64,000 nucleotides of DNA from contig CAUJNA010002868.1 in the NCBI GenBank assembly GCA_963377175.1, forward strand, positions 334,478 through 398,477, read 5' to 3'. This document shows, in pieces, positions 35,473 through 46,050 of the stretch. The notes under the pieces are model-generated. The model had not been told where the DNA came from and searched no databases. It was given only the letters and a program-made list of their open reading frames with translations. Both the position numbers and the translations under genes were made by a program. This stretch comes from Effrenium voratum. Taxonomy: Eukaryota; Sar; Dinophyceae; Suessiales; Symbiodiniaceae. The number at the start of each line of letters is the position of its first letter. Position 1 is the stretch's first letter.

Positions 35473-37240
35473 CTCGGAAGGTTTGGCACCGTGAGGCTTT
35501 TGTTGCTGAGATAGGTGCCTTCTACGTAGAAACTAGGTCCAATAGAAAACAAAACACATACATGCATGTAATATATATATACACGATTACATACATACTT
35601 GTATATATGAGTACACATGTAGATAAATATATATATATATATAGACATATACCTCCCCAGATTGCTCCCGCTCAAAGCCAAAAATGAAAAAGATAATACC
35701 CTGCACTCCAAACACATTGCAAATGCAGCTTTAGCCCTCACAAAACTGACACTTGTATGTAATGTGCCGTTTTGGCTAATTGCTCGACAGTCCCAATACG
35801 TGTTTTGTTGTAAGCAGTTTGATACTTTCCTTATGGCTTCTCAAGCCATGCCAAGGCCCCTATTTTGTACCCCAGAACAATGAAATCCTTTTCGAGCCTC
35901 CAAGCTTGGCCCCAGAAGTTGTGAGGTTGCCCAGGAAGTGCTCCATCAAGATGCGGAACAGACAGAGTCAATCATCGGCTAACCAGGCCCCGGCATTCGT
36001 ATGGCGAATGGCCCAATCAAAGATCGGGGACCTCAGGCTTCGCCTCGCGTTCAAATAAGCCGTTTTACAAGGGGCTCTGTCTTCCGTTCAGTGCCAGCAC
36101 AGCATCTATTTGCTAGTAAACTGAGCATTCATCTGGCCGAGCAACTTATTGTACACAGATGGGCGAACTGCTTTTAGATCCATGGACCGGTGATACTCTC
36201 AATCGCACCGCTTGTAAATAAAGGCACGTCCCCGATGAGTGCAGAACAACTCTGAGTGAGGTGGTCATGTGCCATTCGAACGGATTTTTATCATCACCGT
36301 GTGCAAACATGGGTAACTTTCCCAATCAGGCTTCCTAAACCGAAACAGTGTGGGCCATAGCCGGATGTCCGTTACGCTACTTAAAGGGTCCTTTTGCGAG
36401 CGTCACTTTGGTGGACCCCACAGCGAATACGCGACAACTGGTTCCCTCCACGACATGAGCCCTGAGCGGTCTCCATTCCAAAGGCGATTCCTTGGCTTTG
36501 ACAAGCTAGGCTCCCTCTGCGAACTGTCCGAACTCAAATGAGTGGCCTGGAAATGGACGATCCCATCTTCCCAATTCAGCTATCCTGGAAATGGAAATAA
36601 GCCTGAGCACCAGGGCCTACCCCAACCGAGGACAACTGGACAGGTTGTACAAGGGTTGCTCCACAATCCTTCCTGAACTTTCGTCCCGGACATCGACACA
36701 GGAAACCGTCACCAGCTTCCTGACCCAAGCCTTAGTGACTTGCATGCAGCCGGCCACTTTAAGGCGACCTGCGGAGCCCCGGGGATAGCTTCCAAGGCAC
36801 AGGGCCCTGCAGCAAGCGATCGCAGTGACCCACCAGGATCACCTCAGGTGGAATCGCTTTCTGTTGTGTTGGAATTGGATCTTCATTACACTAATGGACC
36901 CGTTTCAAATGGCTTGTTTCGTTTTAGACTCCATTTAAATATCAACCAAGAGGGCCTAAAGGGCCCCGTCCCCCCCAAATTTAAACAGCATACTCTTAGG
37001 CTGTCTCCAAATAGGATGGAATCTCCGAAAAAGTGGCTTGCTTGCGGTTTCCCTTTTAATCTCAAAACAGGTACCCCCAAACAACACGCACCCACGAAAC
37101 CGATTTTGCGCCACCAACCCTGGCTAGTAAGACGCATAGTGTTCCAAAATGAAAATGCGCCCCATGGAAAGCAATCTGGCCCAGACTCTTGCAAGGCTTC
37201 GGTCTGTTGGTCAACAAGCCGAGCTGAAAATGAAGCCTAT

Positions 37241-38246
37241 ATGGCTACTGGTCAAAACCCCGTACAACCAGTGAACATCCCAATCCCCACAAAAATCCCG
37301 ACTAAAATTGGGTACAAGGATTGTCCAACCCCTTATCCTGAACAGTGACCCCTTGTACCCTCCAAGGGCCATTGCGAAAGAATATCCATGCCCCAACCCT
37401 ATCAGAACATCGAGCACTAGATCTTGAGGCTTGTGTCCCCACTCTCTTTAAGGGGCACAGAGTCACATTGAAGTCTTTATCGCTAACCATGCCTACATCA
37501 AGTCAGCGCTGAAAGGTCAAGGCCTTTCGAAGTCCGGCAACGCACCATGAGTTCTTGTCTCGGTGGCAAAGCCTTGTCAGGAAACTCTTTGTCCATCCCT
37601 TCCCAGCTTCCTTCAACAAATTAAACACATTGCGTTCAGGGTTCCTCACTGACAGGAGCACCTAAAGACGCAACTCATGAACACAGAATTTACCAACTTC
37701 TCCTTTAGGGTCCTGACCTTTATAAAGATTGCAACAAACATCCCGGCAAAAACAGGAAAGCGCCAGAAGGCATCCAGTCTCAATGAAACCTTGTGCGGGT
37801 TCTATGGTACAATGCAGGGTGATGTAGTGCCCAGTCCGAAATCGGCAATGGTTGATTCTTCCAAGGGCCCTCAAAATGGCTGCCCTCTTTCTAAAATCTC
37901 AATGAGCCATCCAATAAGTGGTATCTCACACGGAGCAAGCCGCTGGTTGCTTCCCTCGGGCAGCCTTCGATGGCACAATCGAGGCCACCAAAAACCGAGG
38001 TGCGCGATCGTTTGTTGGCGTGGCAAGCGGCTGAGGACAGTGGGGAAAGCAAAAGGAGCTGGCGCCAAGAGCAGATACAACATGAGCGTGTCTCAAGGGG
38101 AACCTCCCCAAAGGGGCTCTAGTTTTCCCTTGGCTTTTGCTCCAAACAACACCACAAATTGTACAATCAAGACAAAACACACATCGTATCACACCATTCA
38201 ATCCAACCCCAAAATGGGATCCCATTGGCTTTGATCCACAGCCATA
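37241..38246 (-). mobile_element. Family-C element split by about 0.9 kb
   Basis: The left part (37241-37318) has CCAGTGAACATCCCAATCCC, and the right part (38203-38246) has CCCCAAAATGGGATCCCATT and TTTGATCCACAGCC. These are the two ends of one reverse-oriented element. The intervening sequence shows no transposase and may be a later insertion. Confidence 0.55.
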
Positions 38247-38350
38247 TGTTATCAGCTGCCCTACTATTTCGCTCACGGAAATTGCACTGGAGTTAGCCAC
38301 CATCTCGATCCTGCCAAAACGCTCCCTGAATCAAACCAGGTCAAATGGGT

Positions 38351-38441
38351 ATGGGTCAAAATTAAGCCACCAGGGGACCGCAGGTTTTAGTCGTTGGTTC
38401 CATTTATCGGGGTTCATTTTGGGTACGCATTTTTGACCCAC
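38351..38441 (+). mobile_element. MITE-like element, family A, copy 2
   Basis: About 91 bp from ATGGGTCAAAATTAAG to TTTTTGACCCA, aligned along its whole length with 1473-1564. Confidence 0.8.
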
Positions 38442-38701
38442 TGCCAAATCCTAACCAGCATGAAACCAATCTTGCAGCAACCCTGCCTGGACCTGCCCGA
38501 CACCAACTCTGCCCTAGATGACCAAAAGGATCAAGAATGGCTCAAACTGAACAACCGGCATTCCCCTTGCTTCCTTCTATTCATTGGCTGTCAATGGTTA
38601 CAGGAGCAACTCCTATCACTCACCGTCTCTAAGAGTCGCACGCCAGAAAAAACAGCCGCCCCAAACCATCCATTGGTCTGCAAAGTTTACAATAACTTCA
38701 C

Positions 38702-38780
38702 AACTTGAAATAAGGGATCCCAAGTAAAGGATCTTTACCGTGGCTTTCGCTCGTTCTACCCCCGAATCGGTGAGCTCGCC
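38702..38780 (-). repeat. Dispersed repeat G, second copy
   Basis: It shares CCCAAGTAAAGGATCTTTAC and the GGTGAGCTC end with the copies at 4504-4576 and 21776-21850. Confidence 0.7.
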
Positions 38781-38813
38781 TTAAAACAAATGCAGGAATC
38801 CCATCCCCAGCAT

Positions 38814-38922
38814 AGGTGTCCTTTTAGGAGAAATAGATGGCCCTGGTAGATGATGAAACCACCAGGTGAACCAGGAATCGCCATCTATTTCTCTACCAAA
38901 AACCAACCAAAAAAGGACACCT
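38814..38922. repeat. Fold-back repeat
   Basis: AGGTGTCCTTTTAGGAGAAATAGATGG is mirrored by CCATCTATTTCTC and AAAAAAGGACACCT around a spacer of about 40 bp. It may be another short inverted-repeat element. Confidence 0.75.
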
Positions 38923-39021
38923 CATGATTAGAGTCAGGTCCAGTTGTAGAATGTATTGCTTCACTTTGAGTCACTGGTAAAATGCAAAATGTATCCTGTC
39001 TACAGACCTATGATCCCCAGC

Positions 39022-39190
39022 CTTCCGCAGAATCCATCCGCCGGATTTTGTTCATCGCCCGAGGCGCGGTGGCGCTCTGCGCCTGCTCCGCCCGGGCGCG
39101 CATGAAGCGCACCGCCGCGGTGTCGCTGCCGGGCACCACCCGCCGGGCCACGCCCAGCGCAAAGGCGCGGCCTCGAGTGGGCGCCAGACT
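39022..39190 (-). CDS. Candidate exon of the scattered minus-strand gene
   Basis: On the minus strand CCCCCAG|AGT opens 56 codons to GCGGAAG before a GC donor. The peptide contains RAFALGVARRVVPGSDTAAV and then RFMRARAEQAQ, resembling the ARRVPGG..GSSAE unit of 35395-35472, with a basic helical tail. Base composition is far more GC-rich than the surrounding repeats. The protein family is unknown. Confidence 0.45.
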
Positions 39191-40807
39191 CTGGGGGCAT
39201 GAGACCAACTTGGGATTATCGAGGTTGCTACCCCAAGCTGACCTTTGGCTTCCCTTCAGCTTGGTGGCTTGGATTGGTGGTTTGGTTTGAGGAGGGGTTG
39301 CGCCATTTACCCTCAAGAACCAAGGGTTCAAATCTCTTTCAAATCCCTTCAAACCACACCCACAAAACGAACGGATTACCCTCAAACAAACACAAACCCC
39401 TAAAGAATCCGAAAGAACTATGAGAGTTACCACACAACTGCTTGTTCACCCCTTTGCCTTTCATGTGCCCCTGTGTGAAGTTTACCCAGCATTACTGTTT
39501 GTGAGCAGGTACAGTACTGCAAAGGCACATTGGAACTTGGCAGAGTTTAGAAGTTCCAAGGTGATTGGCGTGGTCGATCCACATTTGTCGGTCTGGACCG
39601 GGGACTCCCCTGCGGACAAAAACAAACACAAATTTTAGTAGTCTCTCTTGCAGAAAGGATGGTGACTCGGAGAGCCTTACGCTCTGCTAGACTAAGGCTA
39701 AATAAGAAAGCACCTCTAAATTAGGGTTATGGGGGCATTGCTGGATATCGGTTACATGTGCGTAGTGACCGGGTCAAACTAGCGCGGTGTACGGAGCAAA
39801 CAAGACGACAGAAAATGGCCATGAACTTGAAGAAGAAACCTGCAAAAGTGGCTGGTGGACATGAACCACCATGCCCGCCGACACGTCAAGAGGCGCCGAA
39901 GCCGGACAGGTCTGGACCGCAGAAAGGCAGGGTCAGCAAAACAAAGCTTGCGCTTTTCCCACAATCTAAGGGTTTTTGGTATTATGCCCTGGGGTTACGC
40001 CCACTGAGAAATGACCGTTATTTTGGACTATTTTGGACTATTTTGCCAAGGGTGTAATCCCAGGGTGTAATACAACAACCCTTACCCACAAGGGCTTCCA
40101 ATCCCCAAAATCCGAACCACCAACTAAGGCTTACTAAGGGGAACTTGAGCATTGGTCATTTCCACAAGCCAAAAACCAAGGAACCACGCGGTTCGACTCA
40201 TTTCATGCGCGCAAGCAAACCTCGGCTATTGCGGAAGCTGGTCAACAACAAACAACGCATCTGGATCATCAGGTCACAAGATCGATTCCCTTTGGGATCA
40301 TCGATACCTCCTTGAAGTGAAGTTCCAACGAATGCGACGCCCCTGTCATCAAGGGGGTTATCTCCACCAATCAACACCTTTGTGCGCCCAAAACCAATGG
40401 CAAAGAATCAAAAGAGCGGAGATGGGTTCGCAGGGTTCAAAACAGGGGGCCTTGTGTCATGGCCGTTATCCCGTTCGCATCCCAGCGAACCCCAACCAAA
40501 CAAGGGTCCTTTTGGAGCTCCTTCTTGCCAGTCACTTATCTGACTGGGTCTTCCATTGTCAAGCCGGTAACCAAAGCAGCTCACTTCCAGCAGCTCAGGG
40601 AGAGCCAAAGGGTTCGCCCCATTGAACACGGGTGTCTCAAACTAGAAAGACTCTCCAACATTTGTGGCTTGCTCTTGGCTTCCCTTTCAAAATCTTTCAA
40701 GCCAGCCAAGAACAAGCTTCCCTTAAACACACAAAACAACGCATGGAGTTCGTCCAAAACAAAAGGGCTCCCTAAAAAACAAGACAAACCCACGTGGAGG
40801 TCCTTGC
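39191..40807. other. No gene seen
   Basis: Unassigned sequence between two candidate exons. It includes a short TTTTGGACTATTTTGGACTA repeat (about 40020-40045). No coding-like frame was found. Confidence 0.45.
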
Positions 40808-40933
40808 CTGCGTCGGCGGCGCGCAGGCCCAAAGACACTCCAGCGCTGGCCACGCGGATCTCAAGAGACACCACGGTGACAGCTGCGTTCACCTCGAGCG
40901 CTCCCCGCGGCAGTGGGCGGTCCGTGTTCGGAT
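40808..40933 (-). CDS. Candidate exon of the scattered minus-strand gene
   Basis: On the minus strand GAGCAG|AT opens a 126-nt exon that ends GCAG before the donor GCAAGG, a good GC-type donor. The reading frame gives DPNTDRPLPRGALEVN, then AAVTVVSLEIRVASAGVS and LGLRAADAG, alternating hydrophobic residues like a beta-rich or repeat segment. It is symmetric (phase 1 both ends). A family-F element starts 22 bp upstream in the adjoining intron. Confidence 0.47.
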
Positions 40934-40954
40934 CTGCTCAAAATGACGAACTTT

Positions 40955-41059
40955 TACCCTCCCACCAACTAGCATGGAAGTGCAAAAATGCCCTTTCCAA
41001 GCGGAAAGTAGTCTTTCTACAAGGTTCTGTGCACTTCAATGTTAGTTGCTGGGAGGGTA
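40955..41059 (+). mobile_element. MITE-like element, family F, copy 1
   Basis: About 105 bp bounded by TACCCTCCCACCAACTAGCA and the inverted GTTAGTTGCTGGGAGGGTA. The second copy lies at 49161-49262. Confidence 0.8.
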
Positions 41060-42223
41060 GCGGGATGAAGAAGGAAATCCAACCACTAAACACTGAACAG
41101 CTAAAAAAACTAATGAAACGATGGCTGGGAACCAAGTACAACTAGGGGGAACTCAAAGAATGGCCCCGGTTTCCATGTGGTTTCCCTTTCAAACCACCCT
41201 AACAAGGGTTCCTACAAAACGCAAAGCCATTTGAGGGGGTTCCTTTTGCGAGGGTGGTGTCTTTGGGTAGCTTTCAGAGAAACCAAACCCCAGTTACAAA
41301 CAACGATGAATGGTGAGTATGGGGTTGGGCTTTTGGGGGCGGGTTGTTTTGAAGGGAACCCAAAAGAAAACCATCCATTCTGGGGATACGCTTGTTGCAA
41401 AGCCTGTATGATATCACAAATCAAAACTGCTCGGGGTACATGACGATGCTCCTGGATGAAGCAACCACAAGACCCCTCATGGTTTTGCTATCCGCACGCG
41501 GCAACACGATCCCCTGCAGTCTACCAACGTCTTTGCTCTCCAAATTAGGGAGCCCTCCAAATGGGCTCCTAACTTCCCAAGTTACACTGAACATGTGAAT
41601 TAAAAACGTCCCGTCGTCTCCCTGGTTTCCGCAAGCCTCAAAACAACCACATGCCCGGGTTCCATCAGCCTCGAAACAAGAGGACTCGGTTGCTTTCTGC
41701 TCCCCTGCTAAAGTTGAACTTTTAGTGGTTTAATGGCAAACCCATTAGTTGGCAAAAAGTTGAAGTCCTAACATCTGAGCAACATGCACCAAAGAGGAAC
41801 CTTGACCGTTTTGAGTTGCTGCCCTCAGATCCCCCGCTCAAAGTTTAATTTTTATTGCTTTAAATGGAAACTACCGCTAAACACTAAAAGGATGTAAAAA
41901 GCTAAGGAACCGGATGGCTGGGAGCCAAGAGCTGCATAGCCTCTGAGCTTCCCGCAGCCTTCCCTGTCGCCCGCAGCCACAGGCCTGGCTGAAGGCTCGA
42001 TGGGGGCCCTCTTGTCTAGCTGGTGAGAAAAACTCAAGGAGCCCAGGAAAAAGCATGAAGCACTAACATGCCCAAGAAAACATCAAACAACACCCACTGA
42101 CATGCCCAAGACAACATTAAAACAACCACTAACATGCCCCAAAAAACATGTACATGCCCAAGAAAGACATAGAAACACCCTAAACGTGGCTGGTGTCCAT
42201 GGGGATCCCTCAAGCTCGCTCCC
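41060..42223. other. No gene seen; contains repeat H copy 2
   Basis: Repeat H lies at 41689-41790. A run of AACATGCCCAAGAAAACAT-like short repeats lies at about 42065-42175. No coding-like frame. Confidence 0.5.
41689..41790 (+). repeat. Dispersed repeat H, copy 2
   Basis: Aligns with 24089-24193 through TGGTTTAATGGCAAACCCAT and TTAGTTGGCAAAAA. Confidence 0.7.
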
Positions 42224-42295
42224 CTCCGCCGAGCTGCCGGTGGCTCCCAGCGCCAGGCGCCCGCCGGGCAAGCGCCGGATCACCGCACGCAGGTC
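42224..42295 (-). CDS. Candidate repeat-unit exon
   Basis: On the minus strand CTCCCAG|GAC opens 24 codons, DLRAVIRRLPGGRL plus ALGATGSSAE, phase 0 at both ends. It parallels 35395-35472. The donor is irregular (GAG|GGGAGC), so the exact end may differ by a few bases. Codon use is strongly C/G-ended. Confidence 0.42.
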
Positions 42296-43975
42296 CTGGG
42301 AGGTGCCGCAGATCGGGCCGTAGAAACTTCTCAAACCAGGGAACTCTGCCATATCTGGCCTTTTTTTGGGGTTCTCTTTTGGGAACTCTGCCATTTATGG
42401 CTTTTTGTTTTTTAAATGGGTTCTTGGGGGGTGCTTGTGTGGTTCCCGAAGAAAGCAAGTCGAATCAACGTGGGTATGTCTTTCTTTGAGGGTTCTTGGC
42501 GGTTGCTGTAAAAGTTTCACAATAGTAAGAATATAATTGAAATGAAGGTAGTCGTGGGCAAGAATCAAAAGTGATCAATGAATTTCAAACATATTATTAA
42601 AAAGAATACCGTTACGATAAACTAACAAAATAATCAAGATACTTTCAACTTCAATGATAAAACGGTGTGGCCCCAACCAGCCTGGTTTTAGTCCTGAGAA
42701 GTTGGCACCCAAGAAACAATCGCTCAGGCTCTTTGCAGTTTCTTTTTGTTCACATCGCGAAGGGAAGCTCACTTCAAATGGGCCCAGATGGCCCCAAAGA
42801 TCCCCAAAGTGATGTGGAATGCCGATAGGAGCATAGGGAAAACATTTTCAGGTGGTGGTTCTGAAGTCGGTGAGGTAGCATCGCGCAGGCCACGGATCGC
42901 GTTTGGGAACTTGACATCAGACATCCCCGTGTCTCTCCTTTAGACACGTGGCCGCCCGAATCCGAACCAACAGAGATGTTTGAAGGAACAGGGGGAGGGC
43001 ACCTTCATCTGCAAGTCCTGCACATGAAATGGCAATCTTAGTTCTTTGGCTGTGGGTCAAAACCAATGGGATCCCATTTTGGGGTAGCAGGTGCCCGCCC
43101 CATTTTAGCCTATTTTAGTGGGGATTGGGATGTTCACTGGGGGTGCGATTTGGCCATGGCGGTTTGGAGGTTGCCAAAGCAAACCTGCAGAAGTCCTTCT
43201 GCTTGCTGAACAACCGAAGGAATGAATGAATCCTCAGGCCTTGCTGGGCGGTCATCCGAGTCACAACTGTTGGGGGGGCTTCCTTGGGGATGAGCCAAAA
43301 CAATAAATGCCCGCTGATTGATGGGTATGGCGGCTTCCCTTCAAAGCCAACAAGCCCGAGATGATTTAGTGTTGACACCTAGTTCACATACCATCCAAGA
43401 TCCGAGGTCTGTCCTCCACGGGATCCGCCACGGCCTGGGTTGACCCCAAATCAGCGAATCCAGAAATCGGGTCACCAAACAAACTGAGCAAGTCATATGA
43501 AAAGCTATTGGTTCGCGGGTGCCTGAGCTTGAATAGGCGACCTCCTTTGGCTTGGTGTTTACAGGGCAGCTTTTTGGGGCGTCCATGTTGTGACTTACGG
43601 AACCACCCACAAGGAACCTTTGCCATGAGAAAGGTCATGTTCCCTTTTGACACGCTGTCAAGCGGGTGCAGACCAGTATGGACTCGCCAGAGTAATTGGA
43701 TGTTGGGTTTCTTCAATTTAACATGTCGATGTTGCAATGCGCCATTCCTTCTGATTTGCAACATCCACAAACTGAAGTCTGGGTTCCCCAATGTTTGGTG
43801 TTTTGGCACCCGGGTGTGAGTGCGGAAGGGCTGCGGCCCCGTCTCTCATCCTCCCGCTAGAGCAAAACAATCGAATGCAAAAAGTGGAGTGTCCAAACCT
43901 CAGCCAACATTTTGATGTGTTGCTGGGACCCATTAGGTAAAACCCGGTTTAGGTAAAAGACCCACTTTGGGATTT
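42296..43975. other. Repeat-containing stretch, no confident gene
   Basis: A family-C element lies at 43049-43160. The remainder shows no coding-like frame with splice edges. Confidence 0.45.
43049..43160 (+). mobile_element. MITE-like element, family C (full length)
   Basis: It starts GCTGTGGGTCAAAACCAATG and passes through CATTTTGGGGTAGCAGGTGC and TTCACTGGGGGTGCG. It is the best plus-orientation copy of family C. Confidence 0.8.
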
Positions 43976-43991
43976 GCTTCATTTGAGACCC

Positions 43992-44102
43992 TCCAGCCCC
44001 GGAGCTGGAAGGGGCCCTTCTCAAGGCGCTGGCCACATCGCCGGATCGAAGCTTCGAAGTCTCGCCCCTGCCGCACAGAACGACGCGGGCGTCGTGTGCA
44101 AA
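43992..44102 (-). CDS. Possible exon of the scattered minus-strand gene
   Basis: A GC-rich stretch whose minus frame reads DARVVLCGRGETSKLRSG, then DVASALRRAPSSSGAG. The RR and Ser-rich end recall the repeat-unit exons. An alternative frame beginning after GCGGCAG is also open, and edges are uncertain. Confidence 0.3.
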
Positions 44103-45049
44103 TCCTTTGGATAGAGTGGATAAAGTGCCGTTACTAGGAAGGCAAGGAATCGGTATATAACTCTTTGGACGCACTAAGGACCTGAAAAATAATATGAATC
44201 TTGAATGCCCTGGACTGCACGCAAAGTCGGACCGGAACGTCACGGTCATTGGACAAGTGGAGCAAAGAACTATTCACCTCGCTCGCCCACTGCGCCTGAC
44301 ACCATCTAAGTCCACCAGCGGCGGCGGCTCGTCGTCCTGGGTGGGCAAAAAAGTCGTGAGGGAAGGCACAACCCAGTGGAAGGGATTCCCAACAACTAAT
44401 TCTTTACTTAAAGGGGTAAGTAGCTGGTATCACAGAAGCGAGCTAACCCTCATTCCCACAAAACTGGCAACTGGAGCAACTGGAGCAAAAGGGGGAAAAA
44501 GGGTGGCGATAAAGCATGGATCCTTAGTTTGGCCCCATTCCTGGATACGCCCAGGGTAAGGCTAAGCCCTTAGCGAGGTCTGAGTGAGGTCATGCAGCCC
44601 CTGCGCCCCAGGCTTGCCTGACATGTCTGGGAAACAACTCGGCTGGCTACACCGGGCGTGCGACGAACAAGAAGCTTTGCCAACTGCGGTTGCGGTATGC
44701 CTCATGGTATTCTAAAACTTTGAAAACCCCTCGGAAATTATCAATGCCGGGGTGATGTCCTGAACAGCAAGGAGACCCCTTAAAATGTCGGGCTTCCGGT
44801 TGATTCCGAGCACGTTGCCAAAAGGGTCCCCAATTTATTCAACCCCAAAAGGGTCCCCCAAAAACATCCCCCCTTTAGGTTGCCCAGAAGTGGTCTTCTG
44901 GTTGTTTAAGCCGACTTAGCAAGTGGCCAATTTAGTCATATTTCCGATTTAACACAGTATCATAGGGCTCAAGATTCAATGGGTTCCCTGGGCAACTCTT
45001 TTTGGACAAATTGAGCCTGTACCATTAGGTCAGATCCATTTATCTGTAT

Positions 45050-45085
45050 ACATATTGAATATCAATAGCATATATATATATATGT
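45050..45085. repeat. AT-rich microsatellite
   Basis: Short (TA)n run within ATATTGAATATCAATAGC. Comparable runs occur at about 6045-6085, 18908-18955, 35565-35650 and 47085-47145. Confidence 0.8.
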
Positions 45086-45877
45086 TTGTGCCAATGTTCC
45101 CACCTTGTGGGGACAATATCCAATTTTTGGCACAAGGCCGAGCAAGCCTGGCAAACAGATGTCGACCTGTTGTCATATACATCATGCTGAGCATACTGAC
45201 AGTCAGCGGCCGCAATCCCCATTTTGTCGACTTGCCAAGTTTGCAAATAGTACATCCTTCAACATGATTGGCATTAGAAACTGATAGGGGGATACCACAA
45301 ACCACTGCCCTAAAAGTCTCGTCCGTTGCTCGCGTATGGAGTTGTGGAGGTTGCAACTGTTAGAGCTATATACACCTTAGGAATACCTGCCAAGTCTTCC
45401 CGTGTTTGTCAAGGGCAGGGTGTGTTCGTGGTTAGTGCTTGCAAGGCAAGTCAAACAGCTGGAACCCTGCCAAGCGATACGGATGGGAAACGAGCACAAG
45501 GCAACAGCACTTTGCCACTGTGTGTTGCTCACGCCGACTGAGTCAGTAGTCTGATCGCAAGGATTTCTGCCAGGTGTACTTTGATGAGAAGCATTGAGTT
45601 GGTCTCACAAAGGGCCACCGCCGCCCCCCATAGGCGTCCCTCCTTTGGTTGCCCTGTAAAAAAGCGCACCAAGGCTTCCCTCCAAATACACTAGCAGCTT
45701 GCAACTGTTGCCAGTAGGATCCTGCGAATACCCTTCCCACCACCCCCAACAACCAACACTGCGCAGGCCACGTCTCTAAAAAACCGGTAGGTGCTGTTGC
45801 GATTGGGGGACAGCTTTGGGGAAGTGGCCTTGGCTCTAGGGCTTGTTTTCGATGCCGGGCCCTTTAAGAGCTTTAAA

Positions 45878-46050
45878 ACAAGCTTGACAGGCGCTGAATC
45901 CAAATCCAGGTCTCCTCTTCATGATCATCACCTTCCTGAACTCCATCTGCTTCTGGCTCTGACCTTGCTGACTTTGGTCCGACTCGCTCCATGCTTCGAA
46001 CAAAACACTTGCAAACTTGCAATACTCGTTGTCGCCCAGGCACGTCTGCA
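45878..46050 (-). CDS. Possible exon, frame ambiguous
   Basis: Two minus-strand frames look protein-like: one contains CKFASVLFEAWSESDQSQQG, the other MERVGPKSARSEPEADGVQ followed by an acidic EGDDHEEETW. Both cannot be real over the same span, and splice edges are unclear. Confidence 0.28.

Larger units (their letters stand above)
35473..39021. other. Repeat-containing stretch, no confident gene
   Basis: It contains an AT/ATAC microsatellite (about 35565-35650), a family-C element split by about 900 bp (37241-38246), a family-A element (38351-38441), dispersed repeat G (38702-38780) and a fold-back (38814-38922). Confidence 0.45.
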
